Shown here: positions 48,560 through 61,145 of the stretch, piece after piece | Layout: each line of letters begins with the position of its first letter | How positions within the stretch are numbered: position 1 is the stretch's first letter | Source of the DNA: Rhizaria sp. SCN 62-66 | Taxonomy: Eukaryota > Rhizaria, unplaced | Direction: 5' to 3' | DNA length: 64,000 nt | Assembly (NCBI GenBank): GCA_001724265.1 | Contig: MEDY01000011.1 | Coordinates: 62,001-126,000 of the forward strand | Notes under the pieces: model-generated | The model's input: the letters and a program-made list of their open reading frames with translations, nothing else | Told to the model about the DNA's origin: nothing | The model's database searches: none | Made by a program: the position numbers and the translations under genes

Positions 48560-50707
48560 ATGGCGCTTTCTGCGTCCCGTGCGTCCGTGACTCTCCGCAT
48601 AGCCCCTGGCGCGCGCCTGCACCTCGACTCACTGCGCGCCGAGATCTCCACGGCCCTCTCCTGCGGCGCACACGACACGGCCGCGTACCTCGCCCAGCAG
48701 CTCGCCGCGCTCGCCGCGGCCACGCCCGCCGACGCCTTTCTTTGCGCGCTCTGCGACGCGCGCCGCGGCCAGCCCGCTGCCGCCTTCCGCCTCCTCAGCG
48801 AAGCCGGGCTACTGGCGGCTCCCCTGGAGGAGATCGGTCGCGACGCCTTCTTGCGCGCGCGCCTGCTCGCGGCGCAGTGCTGCGCGGCCGTTGGCGACCA
48901 CGCGCTCGTACTCGAAACTGTTGGCGCGACGCACGAGACAGCCGTGGAGACCGCAGGGACGAACGCCGGCGCGTTCCCGGCGCAGCGCCTGCCGCCCCGT
49001 GCCCCTCTCCGCGCCACCGGCGCCGGCGATGCAGCCACCGACAGCAGCAGCTCGATCTCCAGCTCCAGCTCCAGCTCCAGCTTTTCCGCGAGTGCGAGCG
49101 CCGCGGTGGACACGGGCGACGCCCTCGCGGGGCTGCGCGCGCTGCCCGCGCTGCCGCGGTGCCCGCCGCAGCTGCTGCAGGCGCAGATAAGTCACGCGCG
49201 CGCCTCGGCGCTGCTCGCGCGCGGGCACCGCGGCGAGGCGGCGCGTTGGCTCCAACAGGCGCTGCGCTACGATGCCAAGTGCGCTGCAGCGTGGCTTGCG
49301 CTGTGTGAGGCGGAGCTGCTGCCGCCTGCCGAGCTCGCGGCCGTGGCCAAGAGTCTCGCGCTAGCGCCCGCGGATGAGTGGCTGCGGCTGTCCTATCTCA
49401 GCAACGTCGACGCGGACACGCTCGCGGCGTACCACAGCCTGACCAACGCAAACGCAGGGGCCGATGACGTGTCTCGCAGTCTCACCACCAGAGCCACAAA
49501 TGGTGTTTCGACTGCGATCGCTCCCTCAGCCGCGCGCGCGCTGGGCAGCGAGGCCACGTGCCGCTCGCACCTGCTCCTACTGCTCGCGCGACTTGACTCG
49601 TTCCCGGGCGCGCGCGGGCTGGCGTCATCCCCGCCCGCGCTGCTTGCCCATCTGCGCCATAGCTACACGCGCTGCGCCTTCGGCTCCGTCGTCGCCGCGC
49701 ACTCGCGCCTGCGCCAGCGCCAGGGCCCGCTCGCGCCGGGGCTCCCCGAGACGCTCTGCGCACTCACGCTTACGGCGCGCACGGCCGAGCTGGTCTCGCT
49801 CGCGCAGGCCGTCGCCGCTGCGGCGCCAGGTTCCGCGCTCGCGTGGTTCGCTAAGGGCTGCTACGCGGCCGCGCTGGGGGCCTGGGACCGCGCGCTGCCG
49901 CTCTTCCAGCGCGCGCTCGCCGCCAACGCCGCCGCCACGGTCGCCGTGCTGCCCGGCGCCGTGCTTCAGGTCGCGCTCGGCCACGCCTGCGCCGCCCTGC
50001 GCGCGGATGCCGACGCGCTGCTCCACTACCAGCTCGCCGCGCGCGCGGCCCCCGCCTCGGCGGCGCCGCTGGTGGCGCTGGGCGTCGAGCTGCTCGCACA
50101 GGAGCGGCGCGAGGCCGGGCTGGAGGCGCTCGCGCGCGCGGTCGCCCTTGCGCCCGGCGACGCGGCGGGCTGGCACGAGCTGGGCTGCGCGCGCGCGCGC
50201 TGCGGCGACGCGGCGGGCGCGCTGACGGCCGCGGAGACGGCGGCAGCGATCGTGCGCGCGCGCGAGGCCGACGAGGCCCTGGCTGCGCCGAGTGCCGCTG
50301 CGGCGACGGCGACGCAGACTGCTGCTGCTACTGCTGGACAGACAATGAACACGAGTGCCGCTGCCAGTGCCAGCGTGCTGAGCGCGGTGACGAGCGGCGG
50401 CGCGTACTGGGAGCCGGTATTCACGGCGTTGGGCCATGCGCGGCGCCGCCGCGGGGACTTCCTGGGCGCCACCGCGGCCTTCCGCGAGGCGCTGCTGCGC
50501 GCCGACGGGGCCGCGGCGGCGGCGCGTGCGCGGCGGGGGCTGGTGGTGGCGCTGCTGCTGGGCGGCGCCGAGCCGGCCGAGGTGGCGGCGCAGGCGCAGG
50601 CCGTGCTCGCCGTCGACGGCGGCTGCGCAGTCGCCAGGGAAGTGCTTGAGCGGGCCGTCGGGGCCGTGTCCGAGCTGGGGCTGGTCGCGGTGCCGACTAC
50701 GGAGTGA
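48560..50707 (+). CDS. CDC16: Anaphase-promoting complex subunit 6 (CDC16), TPR protein
   Basis: An intronless 715-aa ORF with a good ATG. It consists of tetratricopeptide-like helix pairs. The C-terminal half follows the CDC16/APC6 pattern closely. ALAWFAKGCYAAALGAWDRAL corresponds to SWFAVGCYYLM-G. LGHACAALRADADALLHYQLAARAAP corresponds to the YGHSFAVESEHDQAMAAYFTAAQL repeat. PLVALGVELLAQERREAGLEALARAVALAPGD--GWHELGCA and YWEPVFTALGHARRRRGDF--ATAAFREAL correspond to the following repeats, including the KWEPLLNNLGH signature. The N-terminal half has weaker TPRs interrupted by a Ser-rich insert (about residues 160-180). APC6 is a scaffold arm of the APC/C ubiquitin ligase that drives anaphase and mitotic exit. 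Confidence 0.86.
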   Translation: MALSASRASVTLRIAPGARLHLDSLRAEISTALSCGAHDTAAYLAQQLAALAAATPADAFLCALCDARRGQPAAAFRLLSEAGLLAAPLEEIGRDAFLRARLLAAQCCAAVGDHALVLETVGATHETAVETAGTNAGAFPAQRLPPRAPLRATGAGDAATDSSSSISSSSSSSSFSASASAAVDTGDALAGLRALPALPRCPPQLLQAQISHARASALLARGHRGEAARWLQQALRYDAKCAAAWLALCEAELLPPAELAAVAKSLALAPADEWLRLSYLSNVDADTLAAYHSLTNANAGADDVSRSLTTRATNGVSTAIAPSAARALGSEATCRSHLLLLLARLDSFPGARGLASSPPALLAHLRHSYTRCAFGSVVAAHSRLRQRQGPLAPGLPETLCALTLTARTAELVSLAQAVAAAAPGSALAWFAKGCYAAALGAWDRALPLFQRALAANAAATVAVLPGAVLQVALGHACAALRADADALLHYQLAARAAPASAAPLVALGVELLAQERREAGLEALARAVALAPGDAAGWHELGCARARCGDAAGALTAAETAAAIVRAREADEALAAPSAAAATATQTAAATAGQTMNTSAAASASVLSAVTSGGAYWEPVFTALGHARRRRGDFLGATAAFREALLRADGAAAAARARRGLVVALLLGGAEPAEVAAQAQAVLAVDGGCAVAREVLERAVGAVSELGLVAVPTTE

Positions 50708-51320
50708 GCGCGGGCGGGGTAGCGGCTGTGCTGGGACATGTGACAGATACGACTTGCGAAGATAGGGCAGGGCCGATTCTCGCTAGAGTTGCGAGGCATA
50801 TGGAATAAAAATAAATTAGTGACTTGTTTTCAAGTATGATGTTTACTGAAATAATCAATTTAAACTCGAAGTAGTCTGTGTCATGCCGGTGCACTCCGAA
50901 ATTTGTGATTAAATCAAGAGTTACACTGTTTGTGGCACCGCGCCAGACTGCGGCGGCTGGCTGACCGCAGAGGCCGTTGTTGCGAGGCCCGGACCTCGTT
51001 GTGGGGATTTGAAGTTCACGCAATGCATAGAGGTGCTTAGACGATAAAATCGGTTTGAATAACAACTTCACTGCACGTTATATATTGAATTTGAAATTGA
51101 ACGTTTCAACTTGCTCAGGATCCTCCTCTCAGGACATGTCATTCTGAGCCAAGTCTCCCGCCCAACTGCTTGCCTGTCTCACCCACCATATCCACCCTCA
51201 CACTTTTTGCATGTCACTGATGATACCACCACAGGCCTGTCGCAACAGTCACACATCGTGAAACACCCGTGGTATCCTTAATAATCCTTATCTGCGTTCT
51301 TCGAAGTCCGAACTGGCGAC
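50708..51320. other. Spacer between APC6 and the 3,274-aa protein gene
   Basis: AT-rich 3' UTR of APC6 with GGAATAAAAATAAATT near 50803, then a pyrimidine-rich stretch (51110-51260) probably serving as promoter and leader of the next gene. No gene is seen. Confidence 0.5.
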
Positions 51321-52045
51321 ATGTTCACCCCGGCCCCGCCGCGCTCGTCCTCGGCGCTGCTCCCGCCGCTGCCCGCCGGCCTCGCCTCGGCTGTCGCGCC
51401 ACACCGCCGCGCCTTTCCCGGCGCGCCCGCGGCCCCTTTTTTTACCCCCGCGCGCTCTGGCCCCGCTGCCGGCGCGCCGGGGCTCGCCGCGTCCCCGTCC
51501 TTCACCGCCGGCGTGCACGCTGCGCCCCACGCCGCCGTAGCCGCGCTGCCGCCCGCGGACGCCGCCGCCGCGTCCGCGCTCGCCCGCCGCTTCGCGCTCG
51601 TGCTGCAACCCTCCAGCGCGGACGCCGCCCCGTTCCCGTTCCCCTTCGCGCCCGCCCCGAGCGGCAGCAGCGCCCCCGCGGTGACCCCGCAACAGCCCAG
51701 CGACGTCGCGTCTATCGCCTCCACCACCGCCGCTGCCGCCGCCAGCGCGTCTGCGGTCGCCGCGAGCGCCGGCCTCGTGGCCCCGCAGCCGGGTGACCTG
51801 GCGGGTGTCTGGCATTACTCCCCTGCGCCTGCGGTTGCCGCTGAGAGCGACGTTGCCCCCGATTCCGACTCTGCCGCGACCGCTGCCGATCTCGAAGCTG
51901 AGGCCGAGGCCGAAGCTGAGGCGGCGGCGACGCTGCCCGGTGTTTACTGGTGCGCGCCTGCCGCCGCGCCGCACCGGCTTACGGTCTTGCTGCTGCCCTC
52001 CGCTGCCGCGGCCTCCGCTGCCGCCGCCGCTGCCGCCACCAGCTC

Positions 52046-52079
<34 letters not shown>

Positions 52080-55000
52080 GGCGGTGGCGGTGGCGCGTAC
52101 AATGCCTCAGCCGCGAGCGCGAGTGCTGCAAGCGCCGGCGCTGGCGCTGGTCTCGGCGCGGGCCCGCTGTTGCTAACCCCGCGCACAGTCACCCTGCCCA
52201 CGCGCGTTACCGCCGTGACCGCCTTCGCCACCGCCGCCGCCTCGACCGACTCCGCCGCCGGCTCACTGTCACAGGAGGACTGCGGGTCTCTAGCGGTGAC
52301 CGGCGCCTGCGCTGCCGTGCGGTCGGTCGTCTCGGTTGCCGTGGCCACGGTTTGCGGCAGCGTGTTCATCGTTGACCCGTACACGGGCGCGTGTACCGCA
52401 CACGTGCGCGCTCTCAACAGCAGCAACAGCAACAGTAGCGTTTACAGTGACAATGATGCCGCTGCTACGGGTGGTAACACGCATGTGTTCACTCACATCG
52501 TTGCGCTGCCGTTCGTCGACCTCGAGGCCGCTCTCGCCGCGCGCTCCCCGGCCAACTACCGCCACAATCAGAATGACAACAACAGCAGCCAAAACACTCC
52601 GAGTACCGGCTCGCAGGGCCAGCGCACGCCGCCGCGTCTGACGCCCCCGCGCCCCACGCTGACCCTTACGCCCACGTCGACCTCGACTTTGAGCTCAGGC
52701 TCGGGCGCCATGAGCAGTGCCGTTTCGACCTCTAGTCGCAGCCTCAGCGGCGGGTCGAGTGCGGGTGCGAGGGCGAGGGCCGATGTCAGCAGCCGCCGCG
52801 GCAACAACCACCTCATCGCCCTCGTCGCCGTCGCCGCCGCGGCGGCCCCCGCTGCTTCTCACGGCGGCTACAATGACGACGACGAGGACAACGGGCCCGC
52901 GCCCCTGCTCACAGTCACCCTCGCCGCCTCGGCGACCACGTTCCTGGGCGGCGCGCTGACTGTGGCGCACCGCGGCGCGGGTCACCCGCTCGACGCGCGC
53001 CCGGCCCCGCTGGCCGCCCCCACCGGCGCAGTGCTGCTCCGCACCGCCGCGCGCCACAGCCCAAGCATTAGCGCCGCGAGCGTGAGCGCGATTGAGTCCG
53101 CTGTCAGAGGCGGCGCGGCGGCGGCGGACCCAGGCTCGGTGCCGGCCGCGGCGTGCGCGTCCGAGTGGCTCGTCGTCACACCGCTGGGCGCCACGCTCGC
53201 GCGCGGCCCGGCACTCGACGCCGCGCTTGCGCTTGCGGACGGCACGCGGTGGGTCGCCGCCGCTCACGGTCACTTCCCCCAGGGCAGTCACGTTCACGGT
53301 CACGGGCAAGGGCACGGGCTCAGCCAGGGACAGGGTCGTGTTGCAGTTGCGATCGCTGTGCCTTCTCAGGCTGCTGACAACGACTCACACGGTCACTCTG
53401 CTGTGGGCGACGCGAGGCGGCCTAAATTCCTGCTCTGGAGCGTCGACTCCTACGTCAACCCCTTTGCCGACTCCTCGAGCAACAACACCCATATCGCTGA
53501 CGCGGCTGCCGCTGAGGGCGGTGTTGGCGTGCCGGTGCCGATTGCAACGCTGCACGCCTGCTACCGCCCGCGGCCCCGCGCGCGCCCCCGCGCCCGCGCC
53601 CGCGCCGTCTCGCTCTCCAGCGCTGTGTCCAGCCCTAGCTCTGGGTCTGGCTCGGGCTCAGTGTCGAGCCCTGGGTCGAGCCCGAGTCAGGGTATGGACG
53701 TGACGCCGCCGCGCGGCGCCCGCAGCAGCACCGCCGACGCCGCCTACGAGAACGACGAGGATGACGGCGAGGACGAGGAAGGCTGCGTGGTGCTCCCGAC
53801 GACGTTATCCCTGCCGCTGCTGCCCCCCGGCTTAACTTCCTGCCCCATGCTGCGTCTGCTCACGGTCACACCGCTCTCCGCCACCGCCACCGCCAGCAGT
53901 GCGACTGCGACTCCGTGTGCGGCGACTGGGGGCCGAGTCTCTGGCCCCGTCGTCTTTACACTCAGCGCGACCTTCGCCGATCTCAGCGCCTCCAGCGCCG
54001 CCTCTGGTGCGAATGCCCAGTCTACCACGGCTCGCGCGCGCTGCTCCTGCCCGCCCGGCGCTTGGGCCTGCGCCCAGACCGCAGCCGCCGCCCCCAGTGC
54101 CACTACGTTCGCGATTGTGACGGCGGCTGATATGGCGTCCACAGTCACCTTGGCCTGGGCCGTCACGGCGGATCTCTCCCAGCTCCCGCTGCCGCCCTCA
54201 GCTTTCACCACCCCGGCCACGACCGCGGCTGCTTCTGCCCACAGCCTCTCGGCGGCCGAGAGCGCGGCGGGCCGCTTCCACCGCGCGCTGCTGCCCTCCG
54301 AGCCCGTCACCACGTACCACGCGCTCCCCGCGCCGCGCCTCGCCGCACACCCACACAACAACCGTTGCAATGGCAGCTTCGGAGTGCCAATGGTGTTTGC
54401 CGGCCTCGCGGTGGCGGCCGCCGCCTCCGTGCAATGCCCCGTGGCCGCCGCCGCTGCCACCGCGTGCGCGCTCCTCTCATACCCCTCTAGCAGCGTTGCT
54501 GAGCTCGCGACAAAGGGCAGCAAGCGCGGCGCTGCTGCCGCTGTTACGACTGCGAACGGTGCTGTTGTGGACGTGCCGCAGCTGCACGGCGACTCGGCGT
54601 GGGCGCGCTGCCTCCGCTCCCGTGCGCTGTCGCTCACGCTCGCCCCACTCTGGCTCCCCGCGCCTGCCCCGGTCCCGGCCCCCGCCCCCTCTTCTGACGC
54701 CGCCCTGGGCGCTGAATCGACTGCGACTGCGGTGTCCGCGAGCGCGAGTGCGACTGCAAGCCCACGTGCTCTGATCACGCAGCACAGCTACGCGGCCCCG
54801 CGCGCGTCGGTGCTGGCCGCGCTGTCCGCCGCCGCCGCCGCTGCCCCGCGCGCACTGCTCGCCCCGCTCGCGCCCGTGGCCTTCGCCGCCGCCGCCGCCG
54901 CGGGCCTGCTCCCTCTCTCAGCCTTCCTGCACTTCGCCTCATCTTCCTCCGGTTCCGCCGCTGCTTCGGCGGTGCATAGCCCCGGGCGCGGCGGCGGGCT

Positions 55001-58000
55001 CGCGGGCGCCGGCATCGGGGCGGCGGCCGTCACCGCGGCACTCAAGTCGCTCGCGGACCCCGATCTGTGGGCTAGCGCAGAGCCCGTGAGCCTCGCATCG
55101 GCATCGAGCTCGACTGCCAGCGCGAGCGAGAGTGCGACTGCGAGCGCTGGCCGCGGCAGTGGTTACGGCGTCAGCTACATGCGCACCCCCGGCCCCTCCG
55201 CGACCCCCGCACCCAGCCACAACCACAGCTCGAGCTTCAGCTCGAGCTCCAGTTCTAGTTCTAGTGGGTCGACAGTTGGCACCGGGCCGGCCGCAGCCGT
55301 GACGGCGGCGCTCTGGCTACTGCGCCTACTCGCCCTCGCCGCCCCCGCCGCCGCGGCCGCTGGCTCCGGCTCTGGTTCTAGCTCTGGCTCTAGCGCGGGG
55401 GCGGGCGCGGGCGTGCTCGTGGGCTTGGCTCTGGCCCCGGCGACCGGCGCCAGTGGCGCTCACTCCGCCGTTGCGCTCAGCCTCCCTGCTTCCGTTGCGT
55501 CTTCGACTGAGGAAGCTGTCGCCGCGACTGTGTACGCGCTGGCGCAGCTGCCCGGCTACGCTTGGATCCTTAACAACAACAACAACATCAGCAACAACAA
55601 CAGCAATGCCGGGGGGCTCGGTGCCAGTCTTGCGCGCAGTGCGCCGTTCGCGCTCCCCGCGCTGCGTCTACAGCCCGGCTGCATTGCTGCCGCGGCCTCC
55701 GCCTCCGCCGCGGTTGCAGCGTGCGCCGCTGCGCTCTCCACGCTGTCCGCGTCGCTCAAGCTCACGGCCGCGCCCGACGCCGCCTCGCTACCACTCTACG
55801 CTCCTGCGCCCGCGCCCGCCACCGCGGCTTCCGTCGCCGCGGCCGCCGTCGCCGCCGGCGGCTTCGGCGTTGGCCTGGGCTTCGGCCTCAGCGGCGCTGA
55901 CCTGCGCGCGCCGCGCTTCCTGCTCCCGTCGGTGGGCCAGTTCTACCTCCTCGCGCTGTCACAGGCCGCCGGCGCCGCGCTGTCCGTCGCGCCGTTGCTC
56001 GCCGTGCCCGCCCCGCAGGCCCGCGGCACCGCCGCCCGGGGCGCGCTCGCCGCCGCGCGCGCGCAGGCCTCGGCCGCGGCGGCGCTGCTGCTGGCGCTGG
56101 CCCGCGCGCGTCCGCCCGCCGCCGCTGCCGCCCGGTCCGCCCCCGCAGGCGCCGCATCCTGGGAGGCCGTCGGCATTGCACTCGTCGCCGCACTGGCCAC
56201 GGCCGACGCCGCCGCGCTCGCGCTCGCGCTCACGGACCCCGCGGCCGCCGCAGACGCCGAGGCCGCTGGCTCTGTGCGCGCCCGGGCACCAGCCGGGGCC
56301 ACGCTCGCGGGCAGGCGGCTTGACTTCCTGCGCGCCACGCTCAGCGGCGACGCCACATCAGCCGTCACCGCGCCGCCCACGGCCGCCGTCTCCGCGACGA
56401 GCGACGACGACGACGATGACGCTGACACAGTTGCGTGCACGGCCAACGGGTTCGGACCCATGCTTGCACTGCTCTGGGACTGCCTCCCCGCCGCCAGCGC
56501 CACTGCGAACGCCAACGGCAACAGTGCTGCTACTGTGCGCCCGCGGTCGCCCGCCGCCGCCGTCGCCGCGCTGGCCCGCGGCGCGCTGACGCCCTTCACG
56601 CTCTTTATGCCGCTGCTCGTGGCCTTCAGCGACTCGCTTGCCCCCGGCTCAGCCTCCGCCTCAGCCGCTGCCGCGCCCGCTGTCGGCGCGGCCGCCGCGG
56701 GCGCCAGCGCGGGCGCGGGCGCGGTTGGCGCGCTGCTATGCGCCTACGCCCACGTGCGCTCGTTCCACGGCCTGCTGTGGAGCGCTTCAGCGGCTTCCGC
56801 CGGCGCCCCCGCCGTCGCCGCGGCAGTCACCTCCGCGCTCGCGCTACCCCGCGCCACGGCCGCGCTCGCCGCCGCCGTGGCCGCTGCGGACGCGCTGCCC
56901 TACGCCGCTGCGATCGCCGCATCTGACACCAAGGCTGACGCTGAGGCTGACGCTGAGGCGGAGGCGGAGGCGCTGGCGTGCCACTTCGCCGTCGCCGCGG
57001 CCGCCGACGCGAGCGATCCCCCGCTCGTCCTGCCCACCGCGCTCACCGCCGCTGCTGCTGTCGGCAGCGCCGCTACTATGGGCGAGGCGGGGGCGCGCGG
57101 CCTGCTGCACGCGCCCGCGGCCACGGGCCTCGCGCTCCCTCGCGGCGCGCTGCCCGCCGCAGCCGCCGCGCTTGCCGCCAGCACTGTCGCCGCGGGCGCC
57201 GCGGCCGCTGCTCTCGGCGGCGGCGGCGGCGCGACTGTGAGTGCGAACGTGTCGTGGCCGCTGCCGGCGCTATCGGTCACGGCCGAGGCGCTGCAGCCGT
57301 ACATGGCCGCCGTCGTTTGCGACCGCATGCTCGCTCCTTCGCCCGTGTCAACGCTGCACGGCGGCGCGCCGCTGCCGCGCTACTGCGACGCGCTTGGCGC
57401 GCTATGGGCGCGGCTCGGCGCCCCGCTGGCCCCGCCCGCGCGCGCGCACTCGCCATGCGCCGACGCCGCCCTCGCCGCGTTGCTGGCCGCTGCCGCCGCC
57501 ACTGCGCCGGGCGCTACGGCCTCCGCCGCTGCCGCGCGCGGCGTGTCGAGCGCCGTGCACTCGCTCGCGCTCGCGCTTAAAGCCCGCGCGCGCGCCCTCG
57601 CCCTCGCCCCCGCCGCGCGCCAGCCGACTGCTACCCCTGTCGGTGCCGCAGGCGACGGTGCGGTGGACGGCGGCAGCGCGGTCGCGGCGGCCGCCCTGGT
57701 GCGCGCGCAGCTAGCGCTGTGGGCGCGCGTGTGGCTCGTGCTCGGCGGCCGCGCCGCCGCCGCGCCCGCCGTCGCCACCGAGCTGCTTGCGACCCGGCTG
57801 GGCGTTGACGAGGCCGAGGCGTTCGCCACCGCGATTGCCGTTGCCGCCGCCAACGCGGCCTCAGCCGCCGACACCGCCGACGCCGCGGGCGCCGGGGAAG
57901 CCGCGGAGCAGTGCGATGCCACGGCGGCGGCGCTGCTGACGGTGCTTTGCCGCCTGCTGCTGCCGCGCGCGTTCCCGCTCTGCGTGCCCGCGCTCGCCGC

Positions 58001-61000
58001 GCTGGCGCCCACGTTGACGCACCCGGCCTTGGCGCCGCGACTGCCCGCGGGGCTCATCACCGAGGTCGCCGCCGCGCTCACCGAGGCCCTCGGCGCGGCC
58101 GGCGCCGCCGCGACATGCCCGCCCCTCGCCGACGCCGCTGCGCGCGCGCCGCTGTCGGACGCGCTCGCCGCGCTGCCCGCCGCCGTCGCGGCCGCGTGCG
58201 GCGGCGGCGGCTCGCTGCTCACGACCGCTGTGCTCGCCGCCGCCGCTGCCGACGCTAGCGCCAACGCCACTGCATCTGCGACTACTCTTAACACTAGCAG
58301 CATCAGCAGCAGCAGTGTGGAGGGCGCGGTGGGCTCGCTGCCCGGCATCCTCGCGTTCGCGCTTGCCTCCGGCCCCGTGGCCGCGGCCGCCGGCGCCGCG
58401 TGCGCGCCCCGGGCCTTCTCGGTCGCGGCCGTCTCCGCCGCCGCCGCCGCGACGGCTGCGGCCTGCGCGCGCGGGCTGACGCGGCTCGCGGCCACGCTGG
58501 TGCCTACCGGCGCGCGAGCTCTGGCGACTGCGCTGATGACCCCCGCGCCGTCGCTGGCCGACGAGGCCTCCGCCGTCGCCGCCGCCGCCGCGGGCGCGCG
58601 GGCGCCGCTGAATCCCACTGTCGCGCTCGCGTCTGCAGCGGCCACCGCGGCCGCCGTCGCCACTTTCGGCGCAGCGCCCGCGCTTGTCGCACGCTCACAC
58701 GTGCCTGCGTCGCCGGCTCCCATCTCCGCTGCTCACAGTCACGCACACCCTACTACTGTCGCTGCTATTGCGCTCCCCGCCACGCCGATGCGCCATGTCT
58801 CCGGCGTCGAGCGAGGCGGCCTGACTTCCGCGCGCCGCTCGCGCCCCGGCTGGGCGTCGGCCTTCGCCTCGGAGGACACTCCCGCTGCCGCCAGCGCGGC
58901 GGGCGCGAGTCATGCCCCGGTCGCAAGCAACACACCTGCGCCTGCGCCTGTGAGAGTCTCTGTCACCGCGCCCGCCGCCGCTGCAGCTAGAGCGATGGCT
59001 GATGACGATGACGTCGACGACTACGACGACGGCAGCAGCGGCAGCAAGAGTTCTAACGTGGTCGCCACTCCCGTCCGCCCCCGCGGCCCCGTCGCGGCCA
59101 GCGCCGCCGCTGCTGGCTCCAATGTCCTCCTGACCCCGGCGCCGTCTGCGTCGAGTGGTGTTCCGGGCACTGTGACGGCCACGGCGCGCAAGCTCGCCCG
59201 CGGCGCCATGAGCCTCCTCTCGGGCGGCTTTGGCCTCTGGGGCGCGCGGACGCCCGCGCCTGCCGCCGCCGCCGCCGCCGCCGCGGACTCGGATTCCGAG
59301 TCCGAGACTGAGCCGGAGCCGGAGCGCGAGTCAGCGCGTGAAGCCGAGGGCCACGTGCGCAAGCGCAGCCGCAGCCGCAGTCGCGCCGACGGTGATCTCA
59401 ACGACGATGACGACGTCGAGGTCCAGCTCGCGCCGCCCGCGAGCGCCAGCGCGAGTGCAAGTGCGAGCGCGAGTGCGAGTAAGAGCGCATTGCATGACAG
59501 CGAGGATGAGGACTATCGCGGCCACAGCCACGACGACGGCAGCGGCGGAGAGGACGAAGAAGGGGAAGAAGACGAGGAGCGCGATGACCGCGACCGCGAC
59601 CGCAATAATGAGGAAGAGGAAGAGGAGGAGGAGGAATACTATGACGATGAGGAGGAGGAGGACTGGACCAAGCACGGCAACTTCCCCGCCGACCTCAAGC
59701 TCGCGCTGCCCAAGATCACCCCGTTCGAGTTCTCTTTCGGCGGCGCATCGCCCAAGAATGCCGACGCCGATGCCGCCTCTGACGCTGATGATCAGGCTGA
59801 GGATGCCAAGAAGACTCAGGCGAAGGGCAAGGGTAAGGGCAAGGCGCAGTCAGTCAATATGACTGTCTCTGCCTCCGTCTCATCATCATCGTCGTCGTCT
59901 GTGACCAGCACCAGCACGGCTGCGAGCACGAGCTCCAAGTCAAGAGTCGGCGCGAGTGCGAACAGCGCGCCCGTCGCCTCCGCTGCCGCCGCCACTGCCG
60001 CCGCTGCTGCTGCTGCTGCAGCCGCCGCCGCTGTCCCCGTGTCCGAATCTGACGAGGACGAGGACGAGGACGACGACAACGCCGCCGCTGTCTCCACCCC
60101 GCCCGGGACTACGCGCAGCCGCGCGCGCCGCCCCGCCGCCGCCTCCGCGTCCGCGGTTCCCGCTGCCGTCGTGCTCTCTGCCCGGAAGACCCGCGGCGAG
60201 CGCTCGCGCACCGCATCTGCCGCTACTCCTGCCGCTGCCGCGCCTCCCGCGCCTGCGACTGGCCGCGGCAAGGCGGCTGCGGCCCCCACCAGTGTCCCCG
60301 CTACTGCCGCCGCTGCCGTTTCGGCGCCGAGGACCTCGCGCGGCAAGCGCGCCGCCGTGGCCGCGCCAGTGATCGAGGAGAGCGAGAACGAAAGCGAGGA
60401 TGGAGACGATGCCGTTAAGAACTACAAGGCTAAGTCCGAGTCCGAGTCCGAGGAGAAGTCGGAGGCTGAGGCTGAGGCCGCGCCCGCCAAGGGCCGGGGC
60501 CGTGCGAAGGCCGCCGCTTCTGCCAAGGCTGCGCCTGCTGCTGCCGCGCCTTCTAAGGCTGCTGCTGCGGCGGCGGCAAAGGCAGAGAAGGCCGCTGCTG
60601 CGGCCGCTGCCAAGGCTGCGAGAGCTGAGGCCGCCGCTGCTGCCAAGGCCGAGGCTGAGGCCGCTGCTGCCGCCGCTGCCGCCGCCGCTGCTGCTGCCTT
60701 GAAGGGCCGCGGCGCACGCGCTCGCACCCCCGCCGCGCCTGCTGCTGCTGCTGTTTTTGAGCCTGCTGCCCCCGCGCCCCGCAGTCGCCGCGCCACCCCC
60801 GCCGCTGCCGCTGCAGCTGCCGCTGAGGCCGAGGCCGAGGAGGATGTTGAGGCGAAGGCTCCAGCCAAGCGCGGCCGTGCTGCCAGCGCCAACTCGCAGT
60901 CTGCGAATGCCAAGGCTGCCGCTGCCGCCGACGCGGATGCGAACGCCGAAGCTGCTCCGAAGGGTCGCAAGGCTGCGTCTGCTACCAAATCGGCCGCCAA

Positions 61001-61145
61001 GATTGCGGCCGCGGCTGCTGTGGAGGCCAAGCCTGCTGCTCGCAGCCGCGGTGCCAAGACGGCTGCTAAAGCTGAGGAGTCTGAGGAGGAGGAAGAAGAA
61101 GAGACTGCTAAGAAGGCAACAGTGCGTCGCAGTGCGCGCCGCTAA
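51321..61145 (+). CDS. Giant alanine-rich protein of unknown function with acidic and basic tail
   Basis: A single ATG-started ORF of 3,274 aa without interruption. Residues about 190-900 contain spaced beta-rich segments (for example SVAVATVCGSVFIVDPYTG and SEWLVVTPLGATLARG) that look like blades of a propeller broken by Ser/Asn/His inserts. Residues about 1000-2450 are almost entirely Ala/Leu-rich helix, compatible with a solenoid. From about 2480 the protein is disordered. It has an amphipathic stretch (ARKLARGAMSLLSGGFGLWG), an RSRSRSR run and a very acidic block near 2747-2784. The last 340 residues carry repeated GRGK, SRGKR, GRGRAK and KRGRA motifs in K/A-rich sequence, like AT-hooks or a histone H1-type tail. 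Propeller plus solenoid plus chromatin-binding tail recalls the ELYS/Nup133 class of nucleoporins, but I cannot confirm this; a lineage-specific chromatin or scaffold protein is equally possible. Confidence 0.75.
52050..52076. repeat. (AGC)9 coding microsatellite
   Basis: Nine perfect AGC units encode part of a polyserine run near residue 250 of the giant protein, followed by a (GGT/GGC) glycine run. Confidence 0.9.

Noticed and set aside
50697-51071. 124-codon minus-strand ORF downstream of APC6
   Set aside because: AT-rich and unrecognisable; it lies in the 3' spacer.
59331-59675. Hydrophobic minus-strand ORF (Leu/Ile/Val-rich) that looks like membrane spans
   Set aside because: It is the complement of the GAG/GAC acidic block of the giant plus-strand protein.
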